Positions 8,975 through 18,037 are shown, counted from the stretch's first letter. The stretch is 64,000 nt of DNA from Sedimentisphaerales bacterium (GCA_028282905.1 JANQGW010000070.1:1-64000), one strand, 5' to 3'. Translations and numbers: made by a program. Notes: a model not told the origin generated them from the sequence alone.

Positions 8975-10566
8975 AAAAAGCGGCTATTATTTTTGGAATG
9001 GTATTAATTGTTGTTTTTGTTGCTGTGTCGGGGTGCTCTCGAACACCCGTCGGCGAAGAGCCGCTGATCTGTCATGTGGGCGGGACGATGAAGCCGGTTA
9101 TTACCGAGTTGGCAAAGCGGTATGAAGAGAAAACCGGCCAGGCGGTCGAAATCAATTCCGCCGGCTCCGGTGAGTTGTTGGCCCACATTAATCTGCATAA
9201 GCGGGGCGATGTCTATGTTTCACATGACCCATTCCTGGACATCCTCATGCAGAAATACAACATGGGCGTTGACGGCTGGCTGATGGCCGAACTGACGCCG
9301 GTGATTGCAGTTCAAAAGGGCAATCCGAAAAATGTTCGCGGCATCAGCGACCTGACGCGGGACGATGTGGAAGTGATTTTGACGGACTACAAAGGTTCTT
9401 CTTTAGGGCGGATGCTCAGTACGATTTTCGGCAAAGCGGGAATTGATTTTGCCAAACTCAATGAAACCAAAAAGATTCACACCAATCGCAGCGGCGGTTA
9501 TGCGGCTAATTTTGTCATGACCGGCAATGCCGATGCGACAATGGTCTGGAATGCCGTCGCACATTTAAGGTTGGATAAAATGGATATTGTCCGGATTGAC
9601 AGTCACCTGCCGGTGCCGCATGTCGATGCCGTTACCAGCGCAACCGGGATTTCCTATAAGCTGACGCCGATGCGGGTGACAGCCGCGACACTGACCTGTT
9701 CAAAGCAGCCGGCTGCGGCAGCGAAGTTTCTGGCGTATCTGGTTTCTGAAGAAGCAAATGCCGTGGTTAAGGAATTCGGCTTTACCACCTGCCCGGTGGC
9801 CAAGCTCTATGATCAAGGCAAGATGGTTGCGGGAGCACCGCATAAAGAAGCATGGCAAACTACCTCGCAGGCCGAGCAGGTCATCAAACTTTACGCCGGC
9901 GCCGGTTTGCGGAAAGGCATCGATCAGTTGATTACGGCTTTTGAGGCCGATTCCGGGATTCAGGTCAGTGTTGAGTACGGCGGCAGCGGCATCATGCTGA
10001 CACGCGTCCAGATGAACAAGGACGGCGATTTGTTTATGCCCGGCGATATCTCATGGGTGCAAATCCTGCAGGAAAAAAGCGGCCAGGTTGAGTCCATGAC
10101 GCCGGTGTCATGGTTTGTGCCGGTCATCGTCGTCGCCAAGGGCAACCCGAAGAAAATTCAGACGGTTCAGGATTTTTATCGGGAAGATGTCTCGGTGGGT
10201 TTAGGACGCGCCGAAGCCTGTGAAGTCGGGAGAGCCGCCACGAAGATACTGGCTGGTTACGAACTTGACCGGTCAGCATTGGAACACAAAGAATCGCTGA
10301 CGGTTAATGAGATTGGCGTCTGGGTCAAAATGAGAGATGTGGATGCCGGGATTGTCTGGGACGCGATTGCCGCCAACATGACCGATTCATTGGATAAAGT
10401 AGCCATTCCCGCCGACAAGAATGTGATTTCAACGATCGTTGCCGGCCTGCTGAAAGAATCGAAGAACAAGCAGGCCGCTCAGCAGTTTATCGACTTTATG
10501 AGAAGCGACAAGGGACAGCGCATTTTGAATGAGAATGGTTACCAGACCGAGGAGCCTGCCTTGTGA
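8971..10566 (+). CDS. Lipoprotein with two tandem molybdate/tungstate-binding (ModA-like) domains
   Basis: A 531-aa lipoprotein with the lipobox 'AVSGC' near residue 19. The ATG at 8971 overlaps the previous stop, while an earlier in-frame ATG would put polar residues before the signal. Two ModA/WtpA-like solute-binding domains follow one another (about 30-290 and 300-531). Each has an anion-binding Ser-Gly start ('NSAGSGELL' and 'EYGGSGIML') and a later 'ATMVWNAVA' or 'AGIVWDAIA' hinge segment. The protein should capture molybdate or tungstate for the permease and ATPase encoded next. Two binding domains in one chain are unusual, since ModA is normally about 250 aa. The anion preference cannot be told from the sequence. 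Confidence 0.88.
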   Translation: MKKAAIIFGMVLIVVFVAVSGCSRTPVGEEPLICHVGGTMKPVITELAKRYEEKTGQAVEINSAGSGELLAHINLHKRGDVYVSHDPFLDILMQKYNMGVDGWLMAELTPVIAVQKGNPKNVRGISDLTRDDVEVILTDYKGSSLGRMLSTIFGKAGIDFAKLNETKKIHTNRSGGYAANFVMTGNADATMVWNAVAHLRLDKMDIVRIDSHLPVPHVDAVTSATGISYKLTPMRVTAATLTCSKQPAAAAKFLAYLVSEEANAVVKEFGFTTCPVAKLYDQGKMVAGAPHKEAWQTTSQAEQVIKLYAGAGLRKGIDQLITAFEADSGIQVSVEYGGSGIMLTRVQMNKDGDLFMPGDISWVQILQEKSGQVESMTPVSWFVPVIVVAKGNPKKIQTVQDFYREDVSVGLGRAEACEVGRAATKILAGYELDRSALEHKESLTVNEIGVWVKMRDVDAGIVWDAIAANMTDSLDKVAIPADKNVISTIVAGLLKESKNKQAAQQFIDFMRSDKGQRILNENGYQTEEPAL

Positions 10567-11411
10567 TCTTCCGATTGCCAGAGTCATCGACCGAAGTGGT
10601 CAAAAGTAAGCGCAACGGACTTTTCGTCGTGACGATTGCCTGTCTGGCGATATTTGTGGTCATGGTGTGTTTATTGATTCTGGCAGATATCTTCTACCTG
10701 ATGCACTGGGGTGTTGGTCTTAAAAAGCTTGGGCAAATCCTGTCGTCGCCGCAGGTGCTGGACTGCCTGCGCCGCAGTTTTGTGACATCAATCATTGCGT
10801 TGCTGCTGATTCTGATGACGGCCGTTCCCGTGGGCTATGCCCTGAGCCGTTACCGTTTTTTCGGTCATTCCATCATTAACACGTTTATCGATATGCCGAT
10901 TGTCCTGCCGCCGGTGGTATTGGGCATTTCTCTGCTGGCTTTCTTTGGATCGCCGCTGGGCCACTGGATCAAAGTGGGTCTGCAGCATTACGGGATTTCG
11001 CTTGTTTCCTCGCTGGGTATCGTGATGTGTCAGTATATTGTCTCGGTTTCTTATTGTATTCGGGCGGTCAAGGCGTCATTTGATAATGTGGACCGGCGGC
11101 TGGAGCATGCGGCTTTAACGCTCGGCTGCAGTCAGTTTCAGACCTTCCGGTGGGTTACGATACCACTGGCCCGCAATGGGTTAATTGCCGGCGGAATTAT
11201 GGCCTGGGCCAGGGCTATCGGCGTCTTCGGTCCGTTGATGGTCTTTGTCGGAACCGGCTCGCGTGTGCAGGTGATGCCGACGAATATGTGGCTTGAGCTG
11301 AATGTCGGAAATATTGAGACGGCGTTGGTCGTGGCGCTAATTACGATGACCATTGCCTCGATTGCCTTAGTGGTGGCCCATTTCCTGGCCCCGGGTAGGA
11401 AGTGGAGCTGA
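10563..11411 (+). CDS. Molybdate/tungstate ABC permease (ModB/WtpB-like)
   Basis: A 282-aa membrane protein of the binding-protein-dependent transport (BPD) permease family, with about six transmembrane helices. The EAA cytoplasmic loop motif is visible ('EHAALTLGCSQFQTFRWVTIPLARNGLIAGGIMAWARAIG', given here only as a landmark: the EHAALTLG-to-AWARAIG stretch). It starts with a GTG that overlaps the stop of the binding-protein gene (GTGA). ModB proteins are usually about 225 aa, and the extra length is an N-terminal extension before the first helix. It should form the importer channel with the next gene's ATPase. Confidence 0.9.
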   Translation: MIFRLPESSTEVVKSKRNGLFVVTIACLAIFVVMVCLLILADIFYLMHWGVGLKKLGQILSSPQVLDCLRRSFVTSIIALLLILMTAVPVGYALSRYRFFGHSIINTFIDMPIVLPPVVLGISLLAFFGSPLGHWIKVGLQHYGISLVSSLGIVMCQYIVSVSYCIRAVKASFDNVDRRLEHAALTLGCSQFQTFRWVTIPLARNGLIAGGIMAWARAIGVFGPLMVFVGTGSRVQVMPTNMWLELNVGNIETALVVALITMTIASIALVVAHFLAPGRKWS

Positions 11412-11412
11412 T

Positions 11413-12120
11413 ATGCTGAAGTTAGACCACATTTCTCTAAAGGCTGGCGATTTTACCGTGGATGATGTTGATTTAACGGTCGCATCCAAAGAGTATTTCG
11501 TGCTGATGGGGCCGACCGGTTCGGGCAAAAGCCTGCTGGTCAAAGCGGTGTGCGGGATACTTCCCGTCCAAAGCGGAACCATCTGTATCGATGGCAATGA
11601 TGTGACGGATCTGGAACCGGGAAAACGACAAGTCGGCTATGTGCCTCAAAACTCGAGCCTGTTTCCGCATCTGTCTGTGCTGGACAATATTTTGTTTCCG
11701 TTGAAGGTTCGAAAACTTCCTAAAAAGAAGGCAATGTCAAACATTGAACCTGTGATTGAGGCACTGGGGATTGGCTCCTTGCTAAGCCGAAGCACGGTCA
11801 ATCTAAGCGGCGGCGAACAGCAAAAGGTGGCTTTGGCCCGTGCGCTATCGTTTAATCCAAAACTGCTGATGCTGGATGAGCCGGTCAGTGCACTGGATGA
11901 GCCGACACGCTGTGAAATATGCGGTTTGCTGAAACGAATCCAGCAGGATTTTTCGATTGCGACGGTTCATATCTGTCACAACCTGGAAGAGGCCCGAATC
12001 GTCTCGGACCGTATCGCGGTGATTGCCGACGGGCGGATTGCCCAAATCGATACGCTGAAGAATCTTATGGACAAACCCAAAGCTAACGTGGTAAAAAAGA
12101 TATTGCGGCTGGCAGATTAA
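11413..12120 (+). CDS. Molybdate/tungstate ABC ATPase (ModC/WtpC-like, short form)
   Basis: A 235-aa ATPase encoded one base after the permease. It has Walker A 'GPTGSGKS', a Q-loop at 'VGYVPQNSSLFPHLSV', signature 'LSGGEQQKVALARAL', Walker B 'LLMLDEPVSALDE' and switch-His 'HICHNLEEA' (normally THD or TH). The 'NSSLFPHLSV' segment is typical of molybdate, tungstate and sulfate importers. It lacks the C-terminal mop/TOBE regulatory domain found in Escherichia coli ModC, so anion feedback through the ATPase is not expected. Confidence 0.88.
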   Translation: MLKLDHISLKAGDFTVDDVDLTVASKEYFVLMGPTGSGKSLLVKAVCGILPVQSGTICIDGNDVTDLEPGKRQVGYVPQNSSLFPHLSVLDNILFPLKVRKLPKKKAMSNIEPVIEALGIGSLLSRSTVNLSGGEQQKVALARALSFNPKLLMLDEPVSALDEPTRCEICGLLKRIQQDFSIATVHICHNLEEARIVSDRIAVIADGRIAQIDTLKNLMDKPKANVVKKILRLAD

Positions 12121-12169
12121 CGCCGGTTGCTAAGTGAAAAGATAATCAATGAAATGTTTAGGAGAAACA

Positions 12170-12775
12170 ATGAAGTACTGGCTGTTAATCTGTGGAATGT
12201 GTGTTTTGGTTACCGGATGTTTGATTTCAGGTTGTGAGAAGGATGATACTGTTGTTGCCGCAACTGCCGCGACGCCTCATGCGTCAGTATCGCTGCCGCC
12301 GGAAGGGCAATTCTATCGGGTGATTGGAAACGCCAAAGGCATTGAAGGGTATATTATTCAGTATGATCAGACCATGTACCGCGGCGGTGAGCCGAGTTCG
12401 GCGGCAGGCATGGAAGAACTGAAAAAATACGGTATCGCGACGATTATCTCCATTACGCCGACGGATTTTGAGCGGCAAGAGGCTCAAAAACACGGCATCA
12501 AGCTGGTGGAGTTGCCGTTTGAGAAAAGCGGCGTGCCGGCTCAGGCGCTTGAAGCATTTCTTCAATCCATCGATGAGGACAAGGGACCATTTTATGTGCA
12601 TTGCCACGGCGGTACGCACCGGGCGGCGATTTTGTGTATGGCCTGGAGAGTCCATCGGCAGCAGTGGGATTATGAGAAAGCTATGATTGAGTTTGGGCGT
12701 CTGGGAGGCAGCCTGAGAGATGATTATAGAATGCTGGAGTCAATTCGGTCGGTTCCGACAACTTCCCAGCCGTGA
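12170..12775 (+). CDS. Lipoprotein with dual-specificity/tyrosine phosphatase domain
   Basis: A 201-aa protein. The ATG at 12170 has an AGGAGA ribosome site; an ATG 21 bases upstream would run through that site. Tandem Cys-containing motifs ('LVTGC' and 'LISGC') near residues 16-21 form a lipobox, so the protein is probably membrane-anchored outside the cytoplasm. The C-terminal half has the phosphatase loop 'HCHGGTHRA' (CX5R) preceded by 'PFYV', the hallmark of cysteine-dependent tyrosine/dual-specificity phosphatases. 'QTMYRGGEPS' near the start of the domain also fits this group. Its substrate and its reason for being in a Mo/W operon are not evident. Confidence 0.82.
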   Translation: MKYWLLICGMCVLVTGCLISGCEKDDTVVAATAATPHASVSLPPEGQFYRVIGNAKGIEGYIIQYDQTMYRGGEPSSAAGMEELKKYGIATIISITPTDFERQEAQKHGIKLVELPFEKSGVPAQALEAFLQSIDEDKGPFYVHCHGGTHRAAILCMAWRVHRQQWDYEKAMIEFGRLGGSLRDDYRMLESIRSVPTTSQP

Positions 12776-12808
12776 CCATCGAATTGAACCATTGGGATGG
12801 ACATTATA

Positions 12809-13240
12809 ATGGAAAATTGGTGGCTTTACATCGTGATCGGGTTTTGCTGTGGGATATTTGGCGCCAGTTTTGGTGTAGGCAGCGGGATTATACTGGTTCC
12901 GGTGCTGGCGATTTTGTTTAGTTTCCCGCAAAAATCCGCCCAAGGCATGAGCCTTGCCGTCATGGTTCCGCTGGCGCTGATGGGAGCCTGGCGTTATTAC
13001 CAAAACCCGGATATCGAAATCCGGCTTGGCGTGGTGCTTTTCCTGTCTATTGGCGCAGTTGTCGGGGCGTTTTTAGGCGCAAAAATCGCCGGGATGCTGC
13101 CGGCCCATATCCTTCGGAAGCTATTCGCGATCTTTCTGATTGCTGCGGCAGTGAAAATGCTGTTTTTCTCGCCCGGGAAAAAGCCGCCGCCCAAGGAACC
13201 GCTTTCTGAAATCAACATGCCAGAGAAAGGCCCGAATTAA
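12809..13240 (+). CDS. Half-length TauE/SafE-family membrane protein
   Basis: A 143-aa protein with about four transmembrane helices. The motif 'GIFGASFGVGSGIILVPVLA' near the N-terminus is the TauE/SafE (sulfite/sulfonate exporter, DUF81) signature. The family normally has two such repeats in about 250 aa and only one is present, so it may work as a dimer. The ATG at 12809 has a GGATGG site 8 bases upstream, and an ATG at 12797 is an alternative. Its stop abuts the next start (TAAATG). Anion export or sulfur handling linked to cofactor synthesis is an inference from context. Confidence 0.75.
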   Translation: MENWWLYIVIGFCCGIFGASFGVGSGIILVPVLAILFSFPQKSAQGMSLAVMVPLALMGAWRYYQNPDIEIRLGVVLFLSIGAVVGAFLGAKIAGMLPAHILRKLFAIFLIAAAVKMLFFSPGKKPPPKEPLSEINMPEKGPN

Positions 13241-14062
13241 ATGCAAATTCAAGTCAATGAAGTCTGGACCGAAATTGCGGTCGGCACAATGCTGTTTTCT
13301 CTGCGTGATAAAATCCGCCCCGCAGCGGATGTTGTCGTGAGAAATGGGGCGCCCGCAAAAAAAGATATTGTACTCGAAGAGGGCGATCAGGTGGTTTTCA
13401 TTACGCGCGGTGAAGTACCGGGGCCAGATGAACTGGAAAGCCTGATGGCCGCTCGCCATACGCCCGGTGTGCATGCAGTCGTCAAGAAGGCCGCGGTTGG
13501 GATTGCAGGCCTTGGCGGTCTTGGTTCGGCGATTGCTGTGGCGCTGGCGCGTGTTGGTGTCGGCAGGCTGGTTCTGGCGGATTTTGATGTGGTGGAACCG
13601 AGCAATCTCAATCGCCAGCAATATTTCGTCGATCAGATTGGCATGTATAAGACAGAGGCGCTTCAGCAAAATCTCCAACGCATCAACCCCTATGTTGAAA
13701 TTGAAACTCATGCCGTGATGCTGACTTCGGATAATGTGCCTGAAATTTTTAAGAGTGTCGATGTGCTCACGGAAGCGTTTGACACCCCGGACGGAAAAGC
13801 TATGCTGCTGGAAGCATTTTCTAAAAGCTGTCCGGATAAACCGATTGTTATGGCATCCGGACTTGCGGGGTTTGAGCCAAGCAATACGGTCGTTACGCAA
13901 CGAATGGGGCAAAATCTGATTATGGTGGGTGATCTTGTCACGGCGGCTCGGCCGGGAACCGGTTTGATGGCGCCGCGTGTGGGTGTGGCGGCTCATCATC
14001 AGGCCAATGCGGTACTGCGAATTTTACTGGGAAAAGACCCCGTAGGAGATAAAGAATCATGA
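13241..14062 (+). CDS. ThiS-like/ThiF fusion adenylyltransferase
   Basis: A 273-aa protein. Residues 1-65 resemble a ThiS/MoaD-type beta-grasp domain ('VVRNGAPAKKDIVLEEGDQVVFITRGE') but lack the C-terminal Gly-Gly needed to be adenylated. Residues 75-270 are a ThiF/E1-like Rossmann domain with 'GIAGLGGLGSA', the 'LADFDVVEPSNLNRQQYF' ATP-site segment and 'VDVLTEAFD'. It matches the ThiF family 2 layout. The Zn-binding CxxC pairs of MoeB are absent. Next to moaD and a MoeB-like gene it most likely helps activate the sulfur carrier for molybdopterin or tungstopterin, though a thiamine-pathway role cannot be excluded. Its last codons overlap moaD. Confidence 0.85.
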   Translation: MQIQVNEVWTEIAVGTMLFSLRDKIRPAADVVVRNGAPAKKDIVLEEGDQVVFITRGEVPGPDELESLMAARHTPGVHAVVKKAAVGIAGLGGLGSAIAVALARVGVGRLVLADFDVVEPSNLNRQQYFVDQIGMYKTEALQQNLQRINPYVEIETHAVMLTSDNVPEIFKSVDVLTEAFDTPDGKAMLLEAFSKSCPDKPIVMASGLAGFEPSNTVVTQRMGQNLIMVGDLVTAARPGTGLMAPRVGVAAHHQANAVLRILLGKDPVGDKES

Positions 14063-14337
14063 AAGTTACTGTAAACTATATGGGACAGTTAAAGGCGGCC
14101 GCAGGCAAAGGCTCAGAGATCATTGAATGCTCCGATGACGCTGCTTTGAGTGATCTGCTGGCTGCGGCGGCCGGTCAATACGGCAGCAGTTTTGTTAATA
14201 TTATTCAGGATGAAACCGGCGCAATTCGCCCGTCTCTGATTGTCATCATCAACGATGTTACAGCCAACAAAGATGCGTCTCCGTCGTTGTCAGATGGCGA
14301 CACGGTAACCCTGTTGACAGCAATTGCGGGGGGATAG
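14059..14337 (+). CDS. moaD: MoaD-like sulfur carrier
   Basis: A 92-aa beta-grasp protein ending in Gly-Gly ('VTLLTAIAGG'), the C-terminus that is adenylated and thiocarboxylated in sulfur carriers. It would donate sulfur to precursor Z in molybdopterin synthesis, together with MoaE, which is not in the window. The 'IIVNDV..NKDASPSLSDGDTVTLL' pattern is like MoaD ('I.VNG......L.DGDEV'). The start overlaps the ThiF-like gene (ATGA) and the MoeB-like gene starts 10 bases after it. Confidence 0.88.
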   Translation: MKVTVNYMGQLKAAAGKGSEIIECSDDAALSDLLAAAAGQYGSSFVNIIQDETGAIRPSLIVIINDVTANKDASPSLSDGDTVTLLTAIAGG

Positions 14338-14347
14338 GAGAGCGACG

Positions 14348-15109
14348 ATGACCGAGTGGACACAACCCCAAAAATTAACGGATGAAGAACGCGCCACCTA
14401 TGAATGGCAAATGTGGGTACCCGGCTATGGCGAAGCGGGGCAGGAAAAACTCAAAGGCGCAACAGCCTTGGTTTCCCGATGCGGCGGCCTTGGCAGTCCT
14501 GTTGCGTTGGAGCTTGCCGCCGCGGGAATCGGCAAATTAGTAATTGCTCACGGCGGAAATGTCAAACACAGCGACCTGAATCGACAGTTGCTGATGACCT
14601 ACGACTGGCTTGGTAAACCGCGCGTCGAGTCGGCCGAAAGACGGTTGAAAGAACTGAACCCCCGGCTGGAGGTTGAGGCAGTCGCGGAAAACATCAATGA
14701 AGCCAATGCCGCAGAGCTTGTCGGCATGGCCGATATTGTGTTTGATTGTGCGCCGCTGTTTACCGAACGTTTTCTCATGAACCGGGAATGTGTTCGGCAG
14801 GGTAAGCCCCTGATCGAATGCGCGATGTACAGTCTGGAAGGGCAGGTCACGACGATCATCCCGGGCCAGACGCCGTGTCTGACGTGCATATACCCGGAAG
14901 ACCCGCCCGCATGGAAAAGAGAGTTCCCGGTCTTTGGCGCCGTCTCAGCGCTGGCAGGAAATATAGGAGTGATGGAAGGAATTAAATTGATCAGCGGGAT
15001 GAAGCCGGCCCTGGCCGGGAAGATGTTATATTATGATACAGAAGCGATGACATTTCAGAGAATCGCGATCTCCCGCAATATAGACTGTCCTATCTGCCGC
15101 GATATTTGA
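14348..15109 (+). CDS. MoeB/HesA-like sulfur-carrier adenylyltransferase
   Basis: A 253-aa E1-like enzyme that should adenylate the MoaD C-terminus. It has the nucleotide-binding loop 'SRCGGLGSPVALELAAAGIG', the 'HSDLNRQLL' segment (Asp and Arg of the ATP site) and two CxxC pairs ('CLTC' and 'CPIC') that bind structural zinc. The acceptor Cys lies in the 'PCLTCIYP' region. The ATG at 14348 has an AGGAG site 7 bases before it, and an upstream GTG/TTG-type start would overlap moaD. It is the last gene of the operon that begins at 5918. HesA-like copies next to MoaD often accompany aldehyde:ferredoxin oxidoreductase genes, but none is present here. Confidence 0.87.
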   Translation: MTEWTQPQKLTDEERATYEWQMWVPGYGEAGQEKLKGATALVSRCGGLGSPVALELAAAGIGKLVIAHGGNVKHSDLNRQLLMTYDWLGKPRVESAERRLKELNPRLEVEAVAENINEANAAELVGMADIVFDCAPLFTERFLMNRECVRQGKPLIECAMYSLEGQVTTIIPGQTPCLTCIYPEDPPAWKREFPVFGAVSALAGNIGVMEGIKLISGMKPALAGKMLYYDTEAMTFQRIAISRNIDCPICRDI

Positions 15110-15253
15110 TGTCCGGCCTAAATTTACTATTAGCATTTTAGGGAGTGTAAAGTATAATAAGAAAAAAGAGCGGTCGCACAGCTTTTATTGGTAAAGTAAT
15201 CCAAAACTGTTAAAAATTGGCTGGAAGTTATTCATAACAGGGAAGGTAGATTT

Positions 15254-18037
15254 GTGACAAAAGTTAAATTGATTCTCTCGATATTATTGGTGTTTTCTGT
15301 TGGTGTCTATGCCGAGGTGGCGACTGAAATCAAGGTTGAAGAACACGTGGAAAACAAGGATGTGGATCAAACTCTGCAGACGAAACTTGAGGACGCACGC
15401 CGTCAGCTGCGGACTGAGTTGATGAATGATCCGGCATTGTTTGAAGCCGGTCAAACCAGGGTCTATCGCGGCAAGCATTTAGACGCCATCGAGTTTCCCG
15501 TAGGGGGTATCGGCAGTGGCTGTCTCTTGATGGATGGAACCGCTCGGCGTCGAGCCTGGCAGATATTTCACAATTTTACTTACAATGTTATCCCTGATTC
15601 ATTCTTTGCGATTCGCATGAAGCAGGCCGACGGCAAACCGCAGGTTCGCACTTTGCAGACTGTTTCCGAAGGGCCTTTCGAAAAGATGACCGCGTTGAGT
15701 ATGCGAGGTGAATATCCGTTTGCCTGGTATGATTTTGAAGATGCTAAGTTGCCCGCAGAGGTGTCACTGGAAACATATAATCCGTTTATCCCGTTGGATG
15801 CAAAAAACTCGGCGATTCCCTGTGCCGTGTACAACATAACGGTCAAGAATGTTTCAGGTAAACCGCTCGGCGTCATTCTGCTGGGCACGCAGCAGAATGC
15901 CGTGGGCTATGTCCCTCCCAAGGCCGAATACAGAGATGTAAGCTTTGACGAGGTCTTTGACAACGGCAATCAATACAGGGATCCGATTGTCATAAAAGCA
16001 AGAAAGTTTGGAACCTATGGCCAAAACTGCAATCAGGTTCGGACTGAAGATGGGTTCTGCTCCATCGACATGACCATTCAGCAATCAGCCGATTCGAGAG
16101 CATACGGAAGCATGTCGTTGAGTGTTTTAAATGCTGATTCCACAACAGCAATTGCCTCGTGGGACGACATCAATGTGCTGCACACGGATTTTTGTGAAGA
16201 TGGAAAACTATCATCCGATATCGCCAAAGCCGGTCCGTCGCCGGACGGTGAAACGCTGAACGGAGCCATTGCCGCTGACATACAACTGGCTCCCGGCCAA
16301 AGCCGAACTGTCTCTTTTCTGCTGACGTGGCATTTCCCCAATGATCTTTTGGGCGGCTTTATTAACCCGCCGAAATGGAACGCGAGAGCCTGGGGTGGCG
16401 GCCAGTGGGGCGGCAAAGGTAATATGTATGGAAACTGGTGGGAAAATGCCTCCGAGGTGGCCGATTATGTCTCTGTAAATTTTGAGAAGCTCGAAACGGA
16501 GACCCGGCAATTCCATCAGACATTTTATCAAACGAATTTGCCGCACTGGCTGCTGGATCGCATCAGCGGTCAGATGGCCATCTTAAAATCAATGACCTGC
16601 TTTTGGACAAAGGATAACTATTTCGGCGGCTGGGAAGGAACCGGATCGGTGGATGGATCCTGCGCGGGCAACTGCTCACATGTCTGGCATTATGCACAGG
16701 CCCACAGCCGACTGTTTCCGGAACTGGCTCGCCTGATGCGTCAGCAGGAATTAGGCGCCATGAAACCGGATGGAATGATTCCATTTCGTCAGATTGATAA
16801 CGGTCACCCGGCCCTGGACGCGCAATGCGGCATTATTCTGGGGGCTTATCGGGAACACCTGGTCTCAGAAGACGGGGACTGGCTGAAGCAGTATTATCCG
16901 GCGATCAAAAAAGCCATGGAATACGCCATTGGTCACTGGGACAGCGACGAAGACGGCTGGCTGACAGGCTCTCAGCACACCACACTGGACTGTGCCCTGA
17001 GCGGAAACTCCTCATGGCTGGGTTCGATGTACGCGGCGGCACTGGCGGCAAGTGAAAAAATGGCACTCCTGCAGGATGACACTCCACATGCCAAACGCTG
17101 CAGAAAGATACTGGATGGGGCAACGAACTTGCACAATGAAAAGCTTTGGAACGGAAAATACTTTTTCCAGATTCCAGGAAAGCAACCTCTGTCCGATTAC
17201 AACAACGGCTGTGCGATTGACCAGATGCTGGGCCAGTGGTGGGCCTGGCAGGTTGGTTTGGGCGATCTCTATCCGCGCCCGCGGATTAAGTCTGCCATGG
17301 CATCGGTCTTCAACAATAACTTCCGCGCCAATTTTGTAGGAATCCAGCAAAAGCCGCGAGAGTTTGTCAAATCCGATGAAGCGGCGATGCAGATTATCAC
17401 TTGGCCGGGCAAGGACCGACCAGCTCGTCATACAGCCTATGCGGATGAAGTGATGTCCGGTTTTGAGTATGCCGCCGCAGCAAACATGCTCGAAACAGGA
17501 TTAGACACGCAGGCCCTGACCGCGCTGAAAGCCATTTCCGATCGCTATGACGGGCGACTTCGTACCGGCTACAAGCCCGGCTGGGGAAATCTGGGCTACA
17601 GCGGTAATCCCTTTGGTGATGATGAGTGCGGCAAGTTTTACAGCCGTTCTCTCAGCATCTATTCGGTTCTGCTGACAAGTCAGGGCTATCACTACGTTGG
17701 CCCGCAAGATGTACTGGCCTTTAGCCCGGTCTGGAAAAAGCAGAATCACCGATCTTTCTTTACGACCGCAACGGGCTGGGGCCTGTTTACACAAAAAATT
17801 GACAGCACCGAGCAATCCAATGCACTTGATGTTAAGTGGGGAAAGGTCAAATTGAAAAAACTAACTTTGGCTGTTCCAGAGAAAAAAACAGTTGCCAAAA
17901 TAAGAGTCCGCCACAATGAAGAACACTTGCGGACTACTTTCAAGCAGGCCGCATCCGGCGCTGTTGAGATTTTGTTCAATGACACGCTAACAATTTCAAA
18001 AGATCAGAAGCTTAAGGTGGATATTTCACTGAAATAA
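15254..18037 (+). CDS. Secreted GH116 family glycosidase (GBA2/DUF608 type)
   Basis: A 927-aa exported enzyme starting with GTG and carrying a signal peptide (residues 1-20, ending 'GVYAE'). The N-terminal half is the GBA2_N-like beta domain beginning at 'FPVGGIGSGCLLMDG'. The C-terminal half is an (alpha/alpha)6 barrel of DUF608 type with 'WEGTGSVDGSCAGNCSHVWHYAQ' (W460, E461) and 'TTLDCALSGNSSWLGS' (Asp579), corresponding to regions that hold the catalytic residues of GH116. Characterised relatives are beta-glucosidases, beta-xylosidases or glucosylceramidases, and the substrate here is unknown. It stands alone between the Mo/W operon and the imino acid island. Confidence 0.88.
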   Translation: MTKVKLILSILLVFSVGVYAEVATEIKVEEHVENKDVDQTLQTKLEDARRQLRTELMNDPALFEAGQTRVYRGKHLDAIEFPVGGIGSGCLLMDGTARRRAWQIFHNFTYNVIPDSFFAIRMKQADGKPQVRTLQTVSEGPFEKMTALSMRGEYPFAWYDFEDAKLPAEVSLETYNPFIPLDAKNSAIPCAVYNITVKNVSGKPLGVILLGTQQNAVGYVPPKAEYRDVSFDEVFDNGNQYRDPIVIKARKFGTYGQNCNQVRTEDGFCSIDMTIQQSADSRAYGSMSLSVLNADSTTAIASWDDINVLHTDFCEDGKLSSDIAKAGPSPDGETLNGAIAADIQLAPGQSRTVSFLLTWHFPNDLLGGFINPPKWNARAWGGGQWGGKGNMYGNWWENASEVADYVSVNFEKLETETRQFHQTFYQTNLPHWLLDRISGQMAILKSMTCFWTKDNYFGGWEGTGSVDGSCAGNCSHVWHYAQAHSRLFPELARLMRQQELGAMKPDGMIPFRQIDNGHPALDAQCGIILGAYREHLVSEDGDWLKQYYPAIKKAMEYAIGHWDSDEDGWLTGSQHTTLDCALSGNSSWLGSMYAAALAASEKMALLQDDTPHAKRCRKILDGATNLHNEKLWNGKYFFQIPGKQPLSDYNNGCAIDQMLGQWWAWQVGLGDLYPRPRIKSAMASVFNNNFRANFVGIQQKPREFVKSDEAAMQIITWPGKDRPARHTAYADEVMSGFEYAAAANMLETGLDTQALTALKAISDRYDGRLRTGYKPGWGNLGYSGNPFGDDECGKFYSRSLSIYSVLLTSQGYHYVGPQDVLAFSPVWKKQNHRSFFTTATGWGLFTQKIDSTEQSNALDVKWGKVKLKKLTLAVPEKKTVAKIRVRHNEEHLRTTFKQAASGAVEILFNDTLTISKDQKLKVDISLK

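Noticed and set aside
13121-13999. Leftward 292-codon open frame across the TauE/ThiF genes
   Set aside because: Antisense to two well-supported overlapping genes, rich in His, Arg and Asn as shadow frames are, and crossing their junction.
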